NCBI RefSeq assembly: GCF_000021685.1
Contig: NC_011961.1
Span: 806,001-870,000, forward strand
Direction: 5' to 3'
Source of the DNA: Thermomicrobium roseum DSM 5159
Lineage (GTDB): Bacteria; Chloroflexota; Chloroflexia; Thermomicrobiales; Thermomicrobiaceae
Length of the DNA: 64,000 nt
Position 1 is the first letter of the stretch; each line of letters opens with the position of its first letter. The notes below the pieces were generated by a model that ran no database searches, was not told the DNA's origin, and saw only the letters and a list, made by a program, of their open reading frames with translations. The translations under genes and the position numbers were made by a program. Of this stretch, positions 19,134 through 28,522 are shown piece after piece.

Positions 19134-20231
19134 TTATCGCGCCGCGGGGACGACCGCCGCACGACGCGGGCTCCGGACCGGCCTCGGGTGCACGCGGAGC
19201 GGCAACACGACATCGGTCGGACCAGTTTCCGGTGCAAACACACATTCAGGATCCGGTGCCTCGAGCGGCGTACCGGTGAAGTACTTGACCGCGAAGCACC
19301 CGCTTTGGCAGCGCGCGTAGGCCGAGCACTGCTGGCAGGTCGAGCCAGCTTCCCACTCGCGCAACCGACGGAAGAGCGGCGAGTGGCGCCAAATCTCGGT
19401 GAACGACCGCTCGCGAACGTTTCCCGCCTTGAACTCTTCGGTCAGCACGAACGGACAGGCATAGACGTCTCCACGCGGATCGACGCAGCAGACAATCCGC
19501 CCTGCACCACACATGTTGAGGCCATCGAGCGGCTGTCCGAGGGCGGATAGATGAAAGAACGAGTCACCCGTCAGAACATCCGGATGCTGGAGGAGCCACT
19601 CGTACAGCTGGTGGCTCTGCGCACGTGTCAGCCGCAGTTCGTTCCATACCGCACGACCACGCCCCGAAGGGCGCAGTCGTGTCACCCGCAATTGCGCACC
19701 GTACGACGTGGCGAGCGCGTAGAAGTCATCCAATTGCTCGAAGTTCCGCCTGGTCAACACGGCGTTGATCTTGAACGAAAAGCCTCGCGCTGCGAGGAAA
19801 TCCATCGCGCGTCGGGCTAGTGCATACGAGCCAGCGCCACGGATCGCATCGTTCACCTCCGCTGTCACACCATCGAGGCTGATCTGTACGTCGAGATATG
19901 GCGTCCGCGCGATCCAGTCCGCCACCGCTTCGTCGATCAAGCTCCCATTGGTGCTGAATTTCACCCCGATGCCCCGCGCGATGGCATATTCCATCAGTTC
20001 GACAAAATCCGGTCGGAGGAGCGGCTCACCACCTCCGACGTTGATGTAAAACACTCGGAGAGCCGCCCACTCGTCGATCAAGCGCTTCGCTTCCTCGGTC
20101 GTGAGCTCGTCCGACGCACGCTTCCCCGACGAGGACAAACAGTGCACACAGTTGAAATTGCAGGCGTAGGTGATCTCCCAGGTCAGACAGATCGGCGCAG
20201 CCAATCCGCGGCGGAGCACCTCAGTCCACAT
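19134..20231 (-). CDS. mftC: mycofactocin radical SAM maturase MftC
   Basis: The 365-residue radical SAM/SPASM enzyme has C24-x3-C28-x2-C31 (CNFNCVHC), the GGGEPLL motif ([13 protein letters not shown]), and a cysteine-rich SPASM region near the C-terminus ([34 protein letters not shown]). MftC decarboxylates the C-terminal tyrosine of MftA and forms the Val-Tyr crosslink. ATG at 20231 overlaps the mftB stop by 11 bases. Confidence 0.95.
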   Translation of the reverse strand: MWTEVLRRGLAAPICLTWEITYACNFNCVHCLSSSGKRASDELTTEEAKRLIDEWAALRVFYINVGGGEPLLRPDFVELMEYAIARGIGVKFSTNGSLIDEAVADWIARTPYLDVQISLDGVTAEVNDAIRGAGSYALARRAMDFLAARGFSFKINAVLTRRNFEQLDDFYALATSYGAQLRVTRLRPSGRGRAVWNELRLTRAQSHQLYEWLLQHPDVLTGDSFFHLSALGQPLDGLNMCGAGRIVCCVDPRGDVYACPFVLTEEFKAGNVRERSFTEIWRHSPLFRRLREWEAGSTCQQCSAYARCQSGCFAVKYFTGTPLEAPDPECVFAPETGPTDVVLPLRVHPRPVRSPRRAAVVPAAR

Positions 20232-20487
20232 CGACGACCCCCCTCCGGCGCAGCCCCTCCAGGAGCGGGAGGAGCTTCCCCAACGCGTCGTCCGGCAACT
20301 GGCCAGCCGCCGCGAGGCGTTGCGCCATCTCGCCGATCGTCTCGCTTCCAGTCCCCTCCACGAACGGTACCAGCCAAGGCGGAATGAAAAAGAGCCGACG
20401 CTCATGATACGTATAGGCGAGCGCCCCGAACGGTTCGGGCCGGAGTGCCGCTGACCGCGCTAGTCGGGTACGGTTGTCCCAGCGCAT
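20221..20487 (-). CDS. mftB: mycofactocin precursor-binding chaperone MftB
   Basis: The 88-residue PqqD-like peptide-recognition protein carries the family signature [20 protein letters not shown] and a C-terminal helix [14 protein letters not shown]. It binds the MftA leader and presents it to MftC. ATG at 20487 is 9 bases from the mftA stop; a GTG at 20511, inside mftA, is an alternative. Confidence 0.92.
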   Translation of the reverse strand: MRWDNRTRLARSAALRPEPFGALAYTYHERRLFFIPPWLVPFVEGTGSETIGEMAQRLAAAGQLPDDALGKLLPLLEGLRRRGVVDVD

Positions 20488-20495
20488 CCCCTGGA

Positions 20496-20657
20496 TCAAT
20501 ACACCCCACACATGCCGTCGATGGTGATCTCCTTCACCAGCAACTCGACTAACTCCTCGCTGAGTTCATCTTCTTCGACCGGTAGGGTAGCTTCTTCCAT
20601 CTCTTGCTCTTCTGCGACGGGCGCCCTCTGCACCATCGTGTCCAGCATCGCCTCCAT
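20496..20657 (-). CDS. mftA: mycofactocin precursor peptide MftA
   Basis: This 53-codon gene encodes a peptide ending in IDGMCGVY, the diagnostic C-terminus of MftA, from which the terminal Val-Tyr becomes the redox cofactor. The leader is very acidic ([17 protein letters not shown]) as expected for MftB binding. ATG at 20657 lies eight bases after GGAGG. Its own promoter lies at 20730-20759, and mftB, mftC and mftF follow with gaps or overlaps below 40 bases. It is longer than many MftA peptides, the extra residues being at the N-terminus. Confidence 0.96.
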   Translation of the reverse strand: MEAMLDTMVQRAPVAEEQEMEEATLPVEEDELSEELVELLVKEITIDGMCGVY

Positions 20658-20729
20658 GGTTGGCTCCTCCGTTTCGCTCGCGCCAACTTTCGGCCTGGAG
20701 AGATCAGGTCATGCCGAATACCGACGCGC

Positions 20730-20759
20730 AGTATAGCCGCCCCATAGGAGCGCTGTCAA
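20730..20759 (-). promoter_or_regulatory. sigma70 promoter of mftABCF
   Basis: Read on the minus strand: TTGACA, 18-base spacer, TATACT. This is the strongest match to consensus in the window and gives an mftA leader of about 65 bases. Confidence 0.85.
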
Positions 20760-20839
20760 CACTCTGCGAGAACGCCGCCACGATTCCTCTGCGAAGACGT
20801 GCCCCGAGTAGCCAGAGATCCGTAGTGACTATGGAAGGG

Positions 20840-20868
20840 TTGACTCCTTTCGGGCTATCTGCTATACT
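20840..20868 (+). promoter_or_regulatory. sigma70 promoter of the first NDMA-type alcohol dehydrogenase gene
   Basis: TTGACT, 17-base spacer, TATACT, with a leader of about 75 bases. Its -35 box lies 80 bases from that of the divergent mftA promoter, so shared regulation is possible. Confidence 0.85.
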
Positions 20869-20948
20869 ATCATCAGCAATAGTTCTCATTGGAGAGCATG
20901 CAAAGAGTGCCCTGTGTGTGGTCGGTTGATTGGTGAAGGGAGGAGCCA

Positions 20949-22064
20949 ATGAAGACGAAGGCAGCTGTGCTCCATGGTCCGACCAAGGTGTTTAGCATTG
21001 AAGAATTGGAACTGGATGAACCCAAAGCCGGTGAAGTGCTCGTCAAGATGGTCGCTACCGGTATCTGCCACTCCGATTGGCACTTTGCGACCGGCGACCA
21101 TCCCGCACGCTATCCCATCGTCCCCGGCCACGAAGGCGCCGGAATCGTCGAGCAGGTCGGTCCCGGCGTCACCGAGGTGCAACCTGGCGATCACGTGCTC
21201 CTGACCTTCATCCCTCCGTGTGGCAAATGCCGCTGGTGCCTCACTGGTATCCCCGTCCTCTGCGATCGCGGCGCCCAAGCGACCATCGGTGCCCAACTCG
21301 ACGGCACCTTTCGCCTTCGCACCACGGATGGCCAGGAGGTCGGCCAATTCGCCATGATCGGCTGCTTCAGTCAGTACACGGTTGCACCCGTCGATGCGAT
21401 CGTCAAGATCGACCCCGATATCCCGCTCGACAAAGCCTGCCTCGTCTCCTGCTGTGTTCCCACCGGTGTTGGCGCCGCTGCGAAGCGTGGCGAGGTCCGT
21501 GCCGGTGAAGTCGTCGCCGTGTTCGGCCTCGGCGGCGTCGGCATGAACGCCGTCCAGGGCGCGGCCCTCGCCGGCGCCTCCAAGGTCATCGCCGTCGATG
21601 TCGTCGACTGGAAACTCGAAGCCGCCCAGGAGTTCGGCGCAACCCACACCATCAACGCCAAGTACGACGACCCTGTCCAGCGCATCCTCGACCTCACTAA
21701 CGGCGTCGGCGCCGACAAAACCATCGTCACTATCGGTCACGTCGAACCCGAACACATCGGTATCGCCTACCGCGCTACCCGCAAGGCCGGCCGCTGCGTC
21801 GTCGTCGGCCTCGCCCCCATCGCAACCGACTCCATGAAGGTCCCACCCGCCGATCTGGTCCTCCTCGGCAAGGAGGTCGTCGGGACCCTCTACGGCCACG
21901 TCAATCCCCGCGTCGACTTCCCCTACCTCCTCCAGCTCTACCGTGCCGGCCGCCTCAAGCTCGACGAACTCGTCACTCAGACCTATTCCCTCGACCAGAT
22001 CAACCAGGGGTACCAGGACCTCCTGGAAGGCCGCGTCATCCGCGGGGTCGTCCTTTTCGAATGA
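20949..22064 (+). CDS. NDMA-dependent (mycofactocin-associated) zinc alcohol dehydrogenase, copy 1
   Basis: The 371-residue medium-chain dehydrogenase has the catalytic zinc site C40 and GHE at 60-62, four structural-zinc cysteines (C91, C94, C97, C105) and the nucleotide motif FGLGGVGMNAVQG. It belongs to the Rxyl_3153-type NDMA-dependent family, which keeps a tightly bound NAD and needs mycofactocin as external electron acceptor. ATG at 20949 follows GGGAGGAGCC. It is divergent from mftA, supporting the functional link. Confidence 0.92.
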   Translation: MKTKAAVLHGPTKVFSIEELELDEPKAGEVLVKMVATGICHSDWHFATGDHPARYPIVPGHEGAGIVEQVGPGVTEVQPGDHVLLTFIPPCGKCRWCLTGIPVLCDRGAQATIGAQLDGTFRLRTTDGQEVGQFAMIGCFSQYTVAPVDAIVKIDPDIPLDKACLVSCCVPTGVGAAAKRGEVRAGEVVAVFGLGGVGMNAVQGAALAGASKVIAVDVVDWKLEAAQEFGATHTINAKYDDPVQRILDLTNGVGADKTIVTIGHVEPEHIGIAYRATRKAGRCVVVGLAPIATDSMKVPPADLVLLGKEVVGTLYGHVNPRVDFPYLLQLYRAGRLKLDELVTQTYSLDQINQGYQDLLEGRVIRGVVLFE

Positions 22065-22100
22065 GGGACGTGCCACGTGCATCGCAATTTGGCACAACCA

Positions 22101-22128
22101 GCTCCACCGGGCAGTTGCCCGGTGGAGC
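22101..22128 (+). terminator. Rho-independent terminator after alcohol dehydrogenase copy 1
   Basis: Perfect 13-base arms GCTCCACCGGGCA/TGCCCGGTGGAGC with a two-base centre, followed by TTCTCG, 36 bases after the stop codon. Confidence 0.7.
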
Positions 22129-22358
22129 TTCTCGCGCCGCACGATCCATCGTAACGTTCGGCCCAATCGGTGAGCCGCCACGGCACCCCTATCCGGCCGA
22201 CTGGTCGCCCTTTGTCCAGCCCCTCCGCTTCTCGCTCTCCCATCACCACGGTGTCGAACACGATCGGCTGCAGCGCCCAGCGACACGCCTTCTCGGCAGC
22301 CTTCCGAGGCGCTCGCTCACCCCGCCGCACGCGCACCATAGCGATTCAGGGAGGGAAT

Positions 22359-23588
22359 ATGGCTAGTACACGCGAGTGGTTCGAGTCCGTTGCCGAAGCA
22401 CAACGCCGCGCCAGGAAGCGACTCCCACGCTCCGTCTACGACGCCATCATCGCCGGGAGCGAACGGGGAGTCACGCTGGCGGACAACGTCGCCGCTTTTT
22501 CCGAACTCGGCTTGCGCCCCCGCGTCGCCGCCGCTCCGGCCCAGCGCGAACTGGCTACGACCGTCCTCGGGTTCCCCATCCCCTTTCCGGTCCTCATCTC
22601 CCCAACCGGTGTCCAAGCAGTCCACCCGGACGCTGAGGTAGCCGTCGCCCGGGCCGCCGCCAGTGCCGGCACGATCATGATCTTGAGTTCCTTCGCTAGC
22701 AAGCCGCTCGAGGAGGTCGTGGCTGCCAATCCCCTCACCTTCTTCCAGATCTACTGGCTCGGTACGCGCGACCGGCTCCGCGCACTCCTCGAGCGCGCCA
22801 AAGCTGCCGGCGTCAAAGGGATCGTCGTCACGCTCGACTGGTCGTTCGCGACTCGTCGAGATTGGGAAAGTCCTTTCATTCCCGATCGCCTCACCCTTCG
22901 CAACATGATAAAATTGGCACCGCAAGCGCTCGCTCGCCCAGCTTGGCTCTGGGCTTACCTGAGGCGAGGAAAACTCCCCAATCTCACTGTCCCCAACTTG
23001 GCGCTTCCCGGCCAGCGCCCACCCACCTTCTTCGAGGCCTATTTCGAGTGGATGCACACTCCACCACCTACCTGGACAGATCTCGCCTGGCTCCGTAAAC
23101 AATGGGACGGCCCCTTCCTACTCAAAGGGATCCTGCACCCGGAGGACGCCCGCCGCGCGGTCGCTCTCGGCGCCGACGCGATTTCAGTCTCCAATCACGG
23201 AGGCAACAATCTCGATGGCGCCCCAGCATCCATCCGGGTCCTTCCGGTCATCGTCGAAGCCGTGGGTGGTCAGATCGAGATCCTCCTCGACGGCGGTATC
23301 CGCCGAGGTAGTGACGTGGTCAAAGCGCTCGCGCTCGGTGCCCGCGCCGTCTTGATCGGCCGCGCCTACCTGTGGGGGCTCGCTGCCAATGGCGAGGCGG
23401 GCGTGCGCAACGTGCTCGAACTCTTGCGCAGCGGTATCGACGAGACGCTCCTCGGCATCGGCAAGGCCTCCGTCCATGACCTCGGCCCCGACGACCTCGT
23501 TATCCCACCGAACTTCTCCGCTGGCCTCTCCACGACGGTGGCACATTGGCGCTGTCGCGACCCCTCTAGCCATCCCCTCCCGCTCTGA
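22359..23588 (+). CDS. mftD: mycofactocin-system FMN alpha-hydroxyacid dehydrogenase MftD
   Basis: The 409-residue TIM-barrel flavoenzyme of the lactate/glycolate oxidase family shows LISPTGVQAVHPDAEVAVAR, the flavin lysine region LLKGILHPEDA, the catalytic histidine in SVSNHGGNNLDG and the phosphate-binding LDGGIRRGSDVVKALALGA. In mycofactocin biosynthesis MftD oxidatively deaminates the cyclised intermediate. ATG at 22359 follows GGGAGG. It lies between the two dehydrogenase genes. Confidence 0.92.
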   Translation: MASTREWFESVAEAQRRARKRLPRSVYDAIIAGSERGVTLADNVAAFSELGLRPRVAAAPAQRELATTVLGFPIPFPVLISPTGVQAVHPDAEVAVARAAASAGTIMILSSFASKPLEEVVAANPLTFFQIYWLGTRDRLRALLERAKAAGVKGIVVTLDWSFATRRDWESPFIPDRLTLRNMIKLAPQALARPAWLWAYLRRGKLPNLTVPNLALPGQRPPTFFEAYFEWMHTPPPTWTDLAWLRKQWDGPFLLKGILHPEDARRAVALGADAISVSNHGGNNLDGAPASIRVLPVIVEAVGGQIEILLDGGIRRGSDVVKALALGARAVLIGRAYLWGLAANGEAGVRNVLELLRSGIDETLLGIGKASVHDLGPDDLVIPPNFSAGLSTTVAHWRCRDPSSHPLPL

Positions 23589-23986
23589 TCCTTTCCCTTC
23601 ACCAGCCCGGAGCACCCCGCTCGGCCCCGTTGGCGCAGCCTCCGGCAGGCCTTCGCACCGCGTAGTGCGTGAGTTCTCGTCGCAGGGCAGCGCCTCACTC
23701 GCAAAGGCATGTTTCTCCTCGCATCCCATCCAGGCCAACGCATCGGTCAGGTTCGCTCACGAGACGCTCGTTCCGACGATGCTCTGATCGGCTGATGCGA
23801 CCTCGCCGAACTCACCCCGTCGCACCACGCATGTCGCGTGCCGATCGCCCCCTCCCTCGCGATTCCCTGACCACTGCCACCATATTAAGAACGCGAGACG
23901 CTCCACCTCCGGTCTCCTCGCGCGAGACTACCCCCTCACCGAGGGCCTCGTTGGTCTCGCTCGTTCTCCTATCCTGAATCCACCCA

Positions 23987-24016
23987 TTGACGACACTTCA
24001 GGACTGATGTTACTGT
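23987..24016 (+). promoter_or_regulatory. candidate promoter for alcohol dehydrogenase copy 2
   Basis: TTGACG (23987-23992), 18-base spacer, TACTGT. The -10 match is weak. The rest of the 506-base gap 23589-24094 has no recognisable gene. Confidence 0.5.
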
Positions 24017-24094
24017 ACCTCCAGTGTCGGCGCGCGACTCAGCCGGTTGTCGGATCCGGTCACAGCCGCTCCAGAGCGCCGAAGGGGGGACACC

Positions 24095-25213
24095 ATGAAG
24101 ACGCGGGCTGCTGTGCTCTGGGGCCCCACGCAGCACTTCGAGATCGAGGAACTGGAACTCGACGAGCCGAAAGAGGGGGAACTCCTCATCAAGCTCGCCG
24201 CCACCGGGCTCTGCCATTCTGACTGGTACTTCGCCACGGGCGATAGCCCCGGCCGCTATCCGATCGTCGCCGGGCACGAGGGTGCGGGCATCGTCGAGAA
24301 GATCGGCCCTGGCGTCACTGATTTCCGACCGGGCGATCACGTGCTGCTGACTTTCATCCCTCCATGCGGCAAATGTCGCTGGTGCTTGAGCGGCATCCCC
24401 GTGCTCTGTGATCGTGGTGCCAATGTAACTATTGGTGCCCAGCTCGACGGCACTTTCCGCCTTCACACTCAGGACGGCCAGGATGTTGGTCAATTCGCTA
24501 TGATCGGCTGCTTCAGCGAATGGACGGTCGCGCCCATCGATGCAGTCGTCAAGATCGACCCGGACATTCCACTCGACAAGGCCTGTCTCGTCTCCTGTGC
24601 TGTCCCCACTGGTGCCGGTGCTGCGATGTTCCGTGCTGGTGTTCGACCCGGCGACACGGTCGCGGTGATTGGCGTCGGCGGTGTCGGCATGAACGCCGTC
24701 CAGGGTGCCATGTTGGCCGGTGCAGTCCGCGTCATCGCAGTCGATCGTGTCCCTTGGAAGCTGGAGAAGGCCCGCGAGTTCGGCGCAACCCATACCATCG
24801 ATGTCAATCGCGAGGACGTCGTCCAGCGCATCATGGAGATCACCGATGGCGTCGGCTGCGACAAGGTCTTGCTCACGCTTGATCACGTCAAGCCGGAACA
24901 TGTCGGTCTTGCCACCCAGGTCACCAGAAAGGCCGGACGAACCGTCATCGTCGGCGCCTCTGGCCGAGGGATGGATCACATCGCCGTCACGCCTCGGGAA
25001 TTCATGCTCCTCGCGAAGGAGATCGTCGGAACGATCTTCGGACATTCCAATCCTAAGGTCGATATCCCTCGCTTTTTCGATCTCTACCGAGCCGGTAAGC
25101 TCAAGCTCGACGAACTCGTTACCAAGACCTACTCGCTCGATCAGATCAATGAAGGCTATTGTGATGTCATCGAAGGACGCGTGATTCGCGGTGTGCTCCT
25201 TTTCGACCACTGA
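24095..25213 (+). CDS. NDMA-dependent (mycofactocin-associated) zinc alcohol dehydrogenase, copy 2
   Basis: The 372-residue protein is a close paralogue of the first dehydrogenase, with the same zinc ligands (GLCHSD, GHE, CGKCRWC...C) and nucleotide motif GVGGVGMNAVQG. The most divergent stretches lie near residues 280-300 (GASGRGMDHIAVTPRE), suggesting a different substrate. ATG at 24095 follows GAAGGGGGG. It is followed by a strong terminator that ends the mycofactocin region. Confidence 0.92.
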   Translation: MKTRAAVLWGPTQHFEIEELELDEPKEGELLIKLAATGLCHSDWYFATGDSPGRYPIVAGHEGAGIVEKIGPGVTDFRPGDHVLLTFIPPCGKCRWCLSGIPVLCDRGANVTIGAQLDGTFRLHTQDGQDVGQFAMIGCFSEWTVAPIDAVVKIDPDIPLDKACLVSCAVPTGAGAAMFRAGVRPGDTVAVIGVGGVGMNAVQGAMLAGAVRVIAVDRVPWKLEKAREFGATHTIDVNREDVVQRIMEITDGVGCDKVLLTLDHVKPEHVGLATQVTRKAGRTVIVGASGRGMDHIAVTPREFMLLAKEIVGTIFGHSNPKVDIPRFFDLYRAGKLKLDELVTKTYSLDQINEGYCDVIEGRVIRGVLLFDH

Positions 25214-25290
25214 GCACACCGCACCCGCTCGCGGTCCGGAAAGCCGCGAGCCCTCGAGCAGCACACTCCTCGCGAGGTGACCCGGCCCTC

Positions 25291-25325
25291 GATCGGGGCG
25301 ACTCGGAATCCGAGTCGCCCCGATC
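25291..25325 (+). terminator. Rho-independent terminator closing the mycofactocin region
   Basis: Perfect 17-base arms (GATCGGGGCGACTCGGA and its complement) around a single A, followed by TTTCC. Confidence 0.85.
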
Positions 25326-25329
25326 TTTC

Positions 25330-26345
25330 CCCAGGGGCAGCACTCTCTTTCTCTTTTCCACCGGTAGCAGTGAGGAGCGATCACTCTCGCCCACGATCCA
25401 TCGTCTCTGCCTGACGATCCACGGTTCAGCGCTCGCAGAAAGTCCTGGCGCACCATGTCACCACGCGCACTCCGCGTTCGTCGTGGGACGGCGAGCCCCC
25501 TCCGAACCGCCGACGGCACCTGCCGCTGAGCCGGATGACCCACACCTCTCCATACGGATCGCGCGTGAAGTGCATTCGGCCAGGCATGCAACAGCGAATG
25601 GTCATCGTGCGACGTTATCCCTGCCGCTTTCACCACGTATAAGGAGCACTCGGCCAACTCGTATCCGATGGCACCTCTGTATCTTTGCTCCCGACCGCAC
25701 ACAGCACACCATTAGCTGTCGCTCGCTTGCCCGACGGTTCGCTCGTCGGAACGCAAAACAGCCGCTGTGGTGACGCAGCTCGATTGGTCGGGTTCCCTCC
25801 TCATCGAGCATTCACGACGGAGCAGGAAGCACCAGATCAGTCCTTCTTGCCCCCTGTCCGTGAGAGAACCTCAGGAGCAGCCCTTCACCGATGCTTGGTC
25901 TTCCGATGCGACACGACTCGCTGGCAGCGGTGCCGCCGTCACCCGCACCACCGACGGACGGTGCCGTCCCAGCCGGACTCGGCTCCAGGCACCTCCGTCG
26001 AACTCGCCCCACATCACCGCGACCGAGGTCCTGGATCCCGTACAGGACTCTCCCGCGAGACCCCCGCGGGGCGACTCTTCGCTCGGTCGCTGGTACCCTG
26101 GTTCACCCCTGAGATCCCAAGCAACTCGCCCGACTCGTTCCACACTCGGTCAGAGGTTCATGGAGCACACGAACCGTTCGAGTCGACCGCCCGAACCCGC
26201 CGCTCACACGGAACTCGTCGGATGATGCACTTTTCCGGTAACACCGACACCGGAACGCCGAAAGTCGCTGAATTCCCCAGACTCCTCGCGTCGTCCGCGA
26301 CGTTGAATATCGTGGGCGATCGGACACCCGATCACGAATGCTCAC
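25330..26345. other. gene-free stretch
   Basis: About 1 kb with no convincing reading frame on either strand. Open frames lack ribosome sites and recognisable motifs. Its position next to a broken deaminase gene suggests sequence decay, but no specific remnant was recognised. Confidence 0.45.
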
Positions 26346-26733
26346 TCATGGACCCACACGACGCTCGTCGTGCAGCGGTAGAAGCCAATCGAAGGCAACG
26401 CCCGTCTCACCGCCGCCGTCCGGCACGATCACCCGAGCTTCCGATGCCTGGTCAGTCATGAGTTCCCGGCACATCCCGCACGGTGGTACCACCTCACCCC
26501 ATCGATGCACGGCGACGATCGTGTCGATTTCGGTATCGCCATCAGCCGCTGCCAGACCGATCGCCACCGCTTCAGCAGAGACCGATCGTCGCCTCCAGAT
26601 GCACCGCACTGGACACCATTCTGGATCGTGTCCGCAGTGCACGACCGATCTGCTGCCAGCCCTGTTTGGAGCGCCATCCGATGATCTCGCGTGCCACCGC
26701 AGCGAGCAGACGATCGCTTTGCGTGCGTGTCAT
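26346..26733 (-). pseudogene. broken cytidine/blasticidin-type deaminase gene
   Basis: Two adjacent minus-strand frames together match a small zinc deaminase. The N-terminal part runs from ATG 26733 (MTRTQSDRLLAAVAREIIGW) to SAVHLEATIGLC and hits a stop at 26572-26574. The C-terminal part continues in another frame with SAEAVAIGLAAADGD and the zinc motif PPCGMCRELM. Joining them needs about two missing bases, and the third zinc ligand (normally C or H before AEAVAIG) is now S. It is therefore most likely a decayed gene. Sequencing error cannot explain the ligand change. Confidence 0.75.
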
Positions 26734-26988
26734 GACGCTGCTTTCCGTCCGCACCGGTCAGTCGTTCGGTCGTGACAGCGAGCCGCAACGGAAAGGCACC
26801 TTTCAGCACGCCTGCCGTGCCGCGACGATGCTGCGTGGCGCGCGATCATCGCTGACTCACCGAAAGGCGCTTCGACATGTCGGACGTCTATGGGATGAAC
26901 GAGCTCGCCGATCGAGTTGCACGCCCTTGACAGCACCCCCCTCCCCCTCGCACACTCGAGCGTTGTTGCAGTGGACGGGGGATGACCG

Positions 26989-27195
26989 ATGAGCAGTCAC
27001 CAGTCGGGCCGCGAACACTGGTTCGCGATACTGGAAAGCAGTGCCCGTCTCCGCTACGGCCCAGAACGCACCACAGCGATCACCGACGAACTGCGGGGCA
27101 TGGCTGACGCGCTCGCTCGCCTGCTCGTCGAGCCACTCGACTTCGCGGATGAGCCACCCTTCGACCTGCTTCCCGAAAGGCAGGTGCGGGCATGA
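26989..27195 (+). CDS. AtzG-like small amidase partner
   Basis: The 68-residue helical protein has the pattern ITDELRGMADALARLLVEPL ... DEPPFDL, as in AtzG-type (DUF4089-like) proteins that form a complex with an amidase related to GatA. ATG at 26989 follows GGGGGATG. Its stop overlaps the ATG of the amidase gene (ATGA), so the two are translationally coupled. Confidence 0.7.
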   Translation: MSSHQSGREHWFAILESSARLRYGPERTTAITDELRGMADALARLLVEPLDFADEPPFDLLPERQVRA

Positions 27196-28496
27196 ACCAA
27201 CTCCTCCACCTCCCGCTGCGCGAAATTCCCGCCCGCATCCGGCAGCGCCAGCTCTCGGTGAGCGATTTGATCCAGGCCACGCTCCAGCAGATCGAGCGCA
27301 CCGAGCCCGATGTTCAGGCATGGGTCGAGATCGACCGCGATGGTGCCCTCCGCGAGGCCGAGCGACTCGACCGCTTGGCTGCTCGCGGCACGGTCCTGCC
27401 CTTACACGGAGTCCCCGTCGGCCTCAAGGACGTGATCGACGTTGCCGGACTCCCAACTCGTGCTGGCTTCGCACCGCTCGCCGACCACCCCGCCCAGGCC
27501 GATGCTGCCATCGTCGCGCGGCTGCGCGAACTCGGTGCGGTCGTACTCGGCAAGACCCACACCACCCAACTCGCTTTCGCCGACCCCGCCCCTACCCGCA
27601 ATCCGTGGGCACCTGACCGCACTCCGGGTGGTTCCAGCTCCGGATCAGCTGCTGCCGTCGCCGCCCGCCAGTCTCCGCTCACCGTTGGCACCCAGACCGC
27701 CGGCTCGGTCGTCCGCCCCGCCGCCTACTGTGGTGTCGTCGGTTTCAAACCGAGCCTCGATTGGTTCCCGCTCGATGGAGTCATTCCGCTGGCCTGGTCG
27801 CTCGATCACCTCGGGATCTTCACCCGCTCGGTCGAGGATGCAGCCTACGCCTATGTCGCTCTTTGCGCTCACCAGCGACTGGAAGTGCCGCTCGCCACCG
27901 AGCCACCGCGTCTTTTCCTGCTCGTCGATTTCCTCGAACTGGCCGAGCCAGAAGTCGCAGCGCATCTTCAGGACGTCGCTCGGCGCTTCCGTGAAGCCGG
28001 GGCCCGCATCGAGGAGCGTCGCCTGCCGGTCGACGTCCACCTGCTGTTGGCCGTCCATCACGTCATCATGCTGAGCGAAATGGGTGCCCTCCACCAGCAG
28101 ATGCTCGAGCGTGTCCCCGACGCCTATGGCCCTCGGCTGCGCTCAGCGGTCGAAGTCGGTCAACTCGTCCCCGCCGGTGCACTCCTGCATGCTCGTCGAC
28201 TCCGCCGACGGCTCAGCACGCTGCTCGACTCTTTCCTCTCCCAAGTCGATGCCGTCATACTTCCCACCGCCTCCGGTCCAGCCCCCGACCGTTCCACGAC
28301 CGGCGATCGGCGCTTCCAGGCCGTCTGGACGCTTCTCGGCACTCCGGCGCTCTCTCTTCCCAGTGGTCTGACCCATGACGGCCTGCCGCTCGCTACCCAA
28401 CTCGTCGCTCGCTTCGGCCACGATCGTCATCTCTTGCACGTCGCCGCCTGGTGCGAGCGCATTTTGCCCAGCCTACCGCCACCGCCACTCGCCTGA
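27192..28496 (+). CDS. amidase-signature hydrolase, AtzE/GatA-like
   Basis: The 434-residue amidase-signature protein has the catalytic Lys in VGLKDVID (K79), the Ser-rich signature TPGGSSSGSAAAVAA with the cis-Ser at about 148, and the nucleophile in TQTAGSVVRPAAY (S172). The preceding small AtzG-like protein suggests an AtzE-type heterodimer that deaminates a biuret-like or other amide; the substrate here is unknown. A true GatA is unlikely because no gatB or gatC is adjacent. Confidence 0.85.
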   Translation: MNQLLHLPLREIPARIRQRQLSVSDLIQATLQQIERTEPDVQAWVEIDRDGALREAERLDRLAARGTVLPLHGVPVGLKDVIDVAGLPTRAGFAPLADHPAQADAAIVARLRELGAVVLGKTHTTQLAFADPAPTRNPWAPDRTPGGSSSGSAAAVAARQSPLTVGTQTAGSVVRPAAYCGVVGFKPSLDWFPLDGVIPLAWSLDHLGIFTRSVEDAAYAYVALCAHQRLEVPLATEPPRLFLLVDFLELAEPEVAAHLQDVARRFREAGARIEERRLPVDVHLLLAVHHVIMLSEMGALHQQMLERVPDAYGPRLRSAVEVGQLVPAGALLHARRLRRRLSTLLDSFLSQVDAVILPTASGPAPDRSTTGDRRFQAVWTLLGTPALSLPSGLTHDGLPLATQLVARFGHDRHLLHVAAWCERILPSLPPPPLA

Positions 28497-28522
28497 GGGA
28501 GGCTGACGGGAGTGGAGCGCTC

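Noticed and set aside
20690..20715. Sequence resembling the conserved core of a TPP riboswitch in the mftA leader
   Set aside because: Only a short stretch (ACCTGATCT) matches, and the supporting helices are absent from the roughly 65-base leader.
20886..22286. Long open frame antisense to the first alcohol dehydrogenase
   Set aside because: It is a mirror of a gene with strong codon bias; a similar antisense frame lies opposite the paralogous dehydrogenase at 23969-25702, as expected for a shadow.
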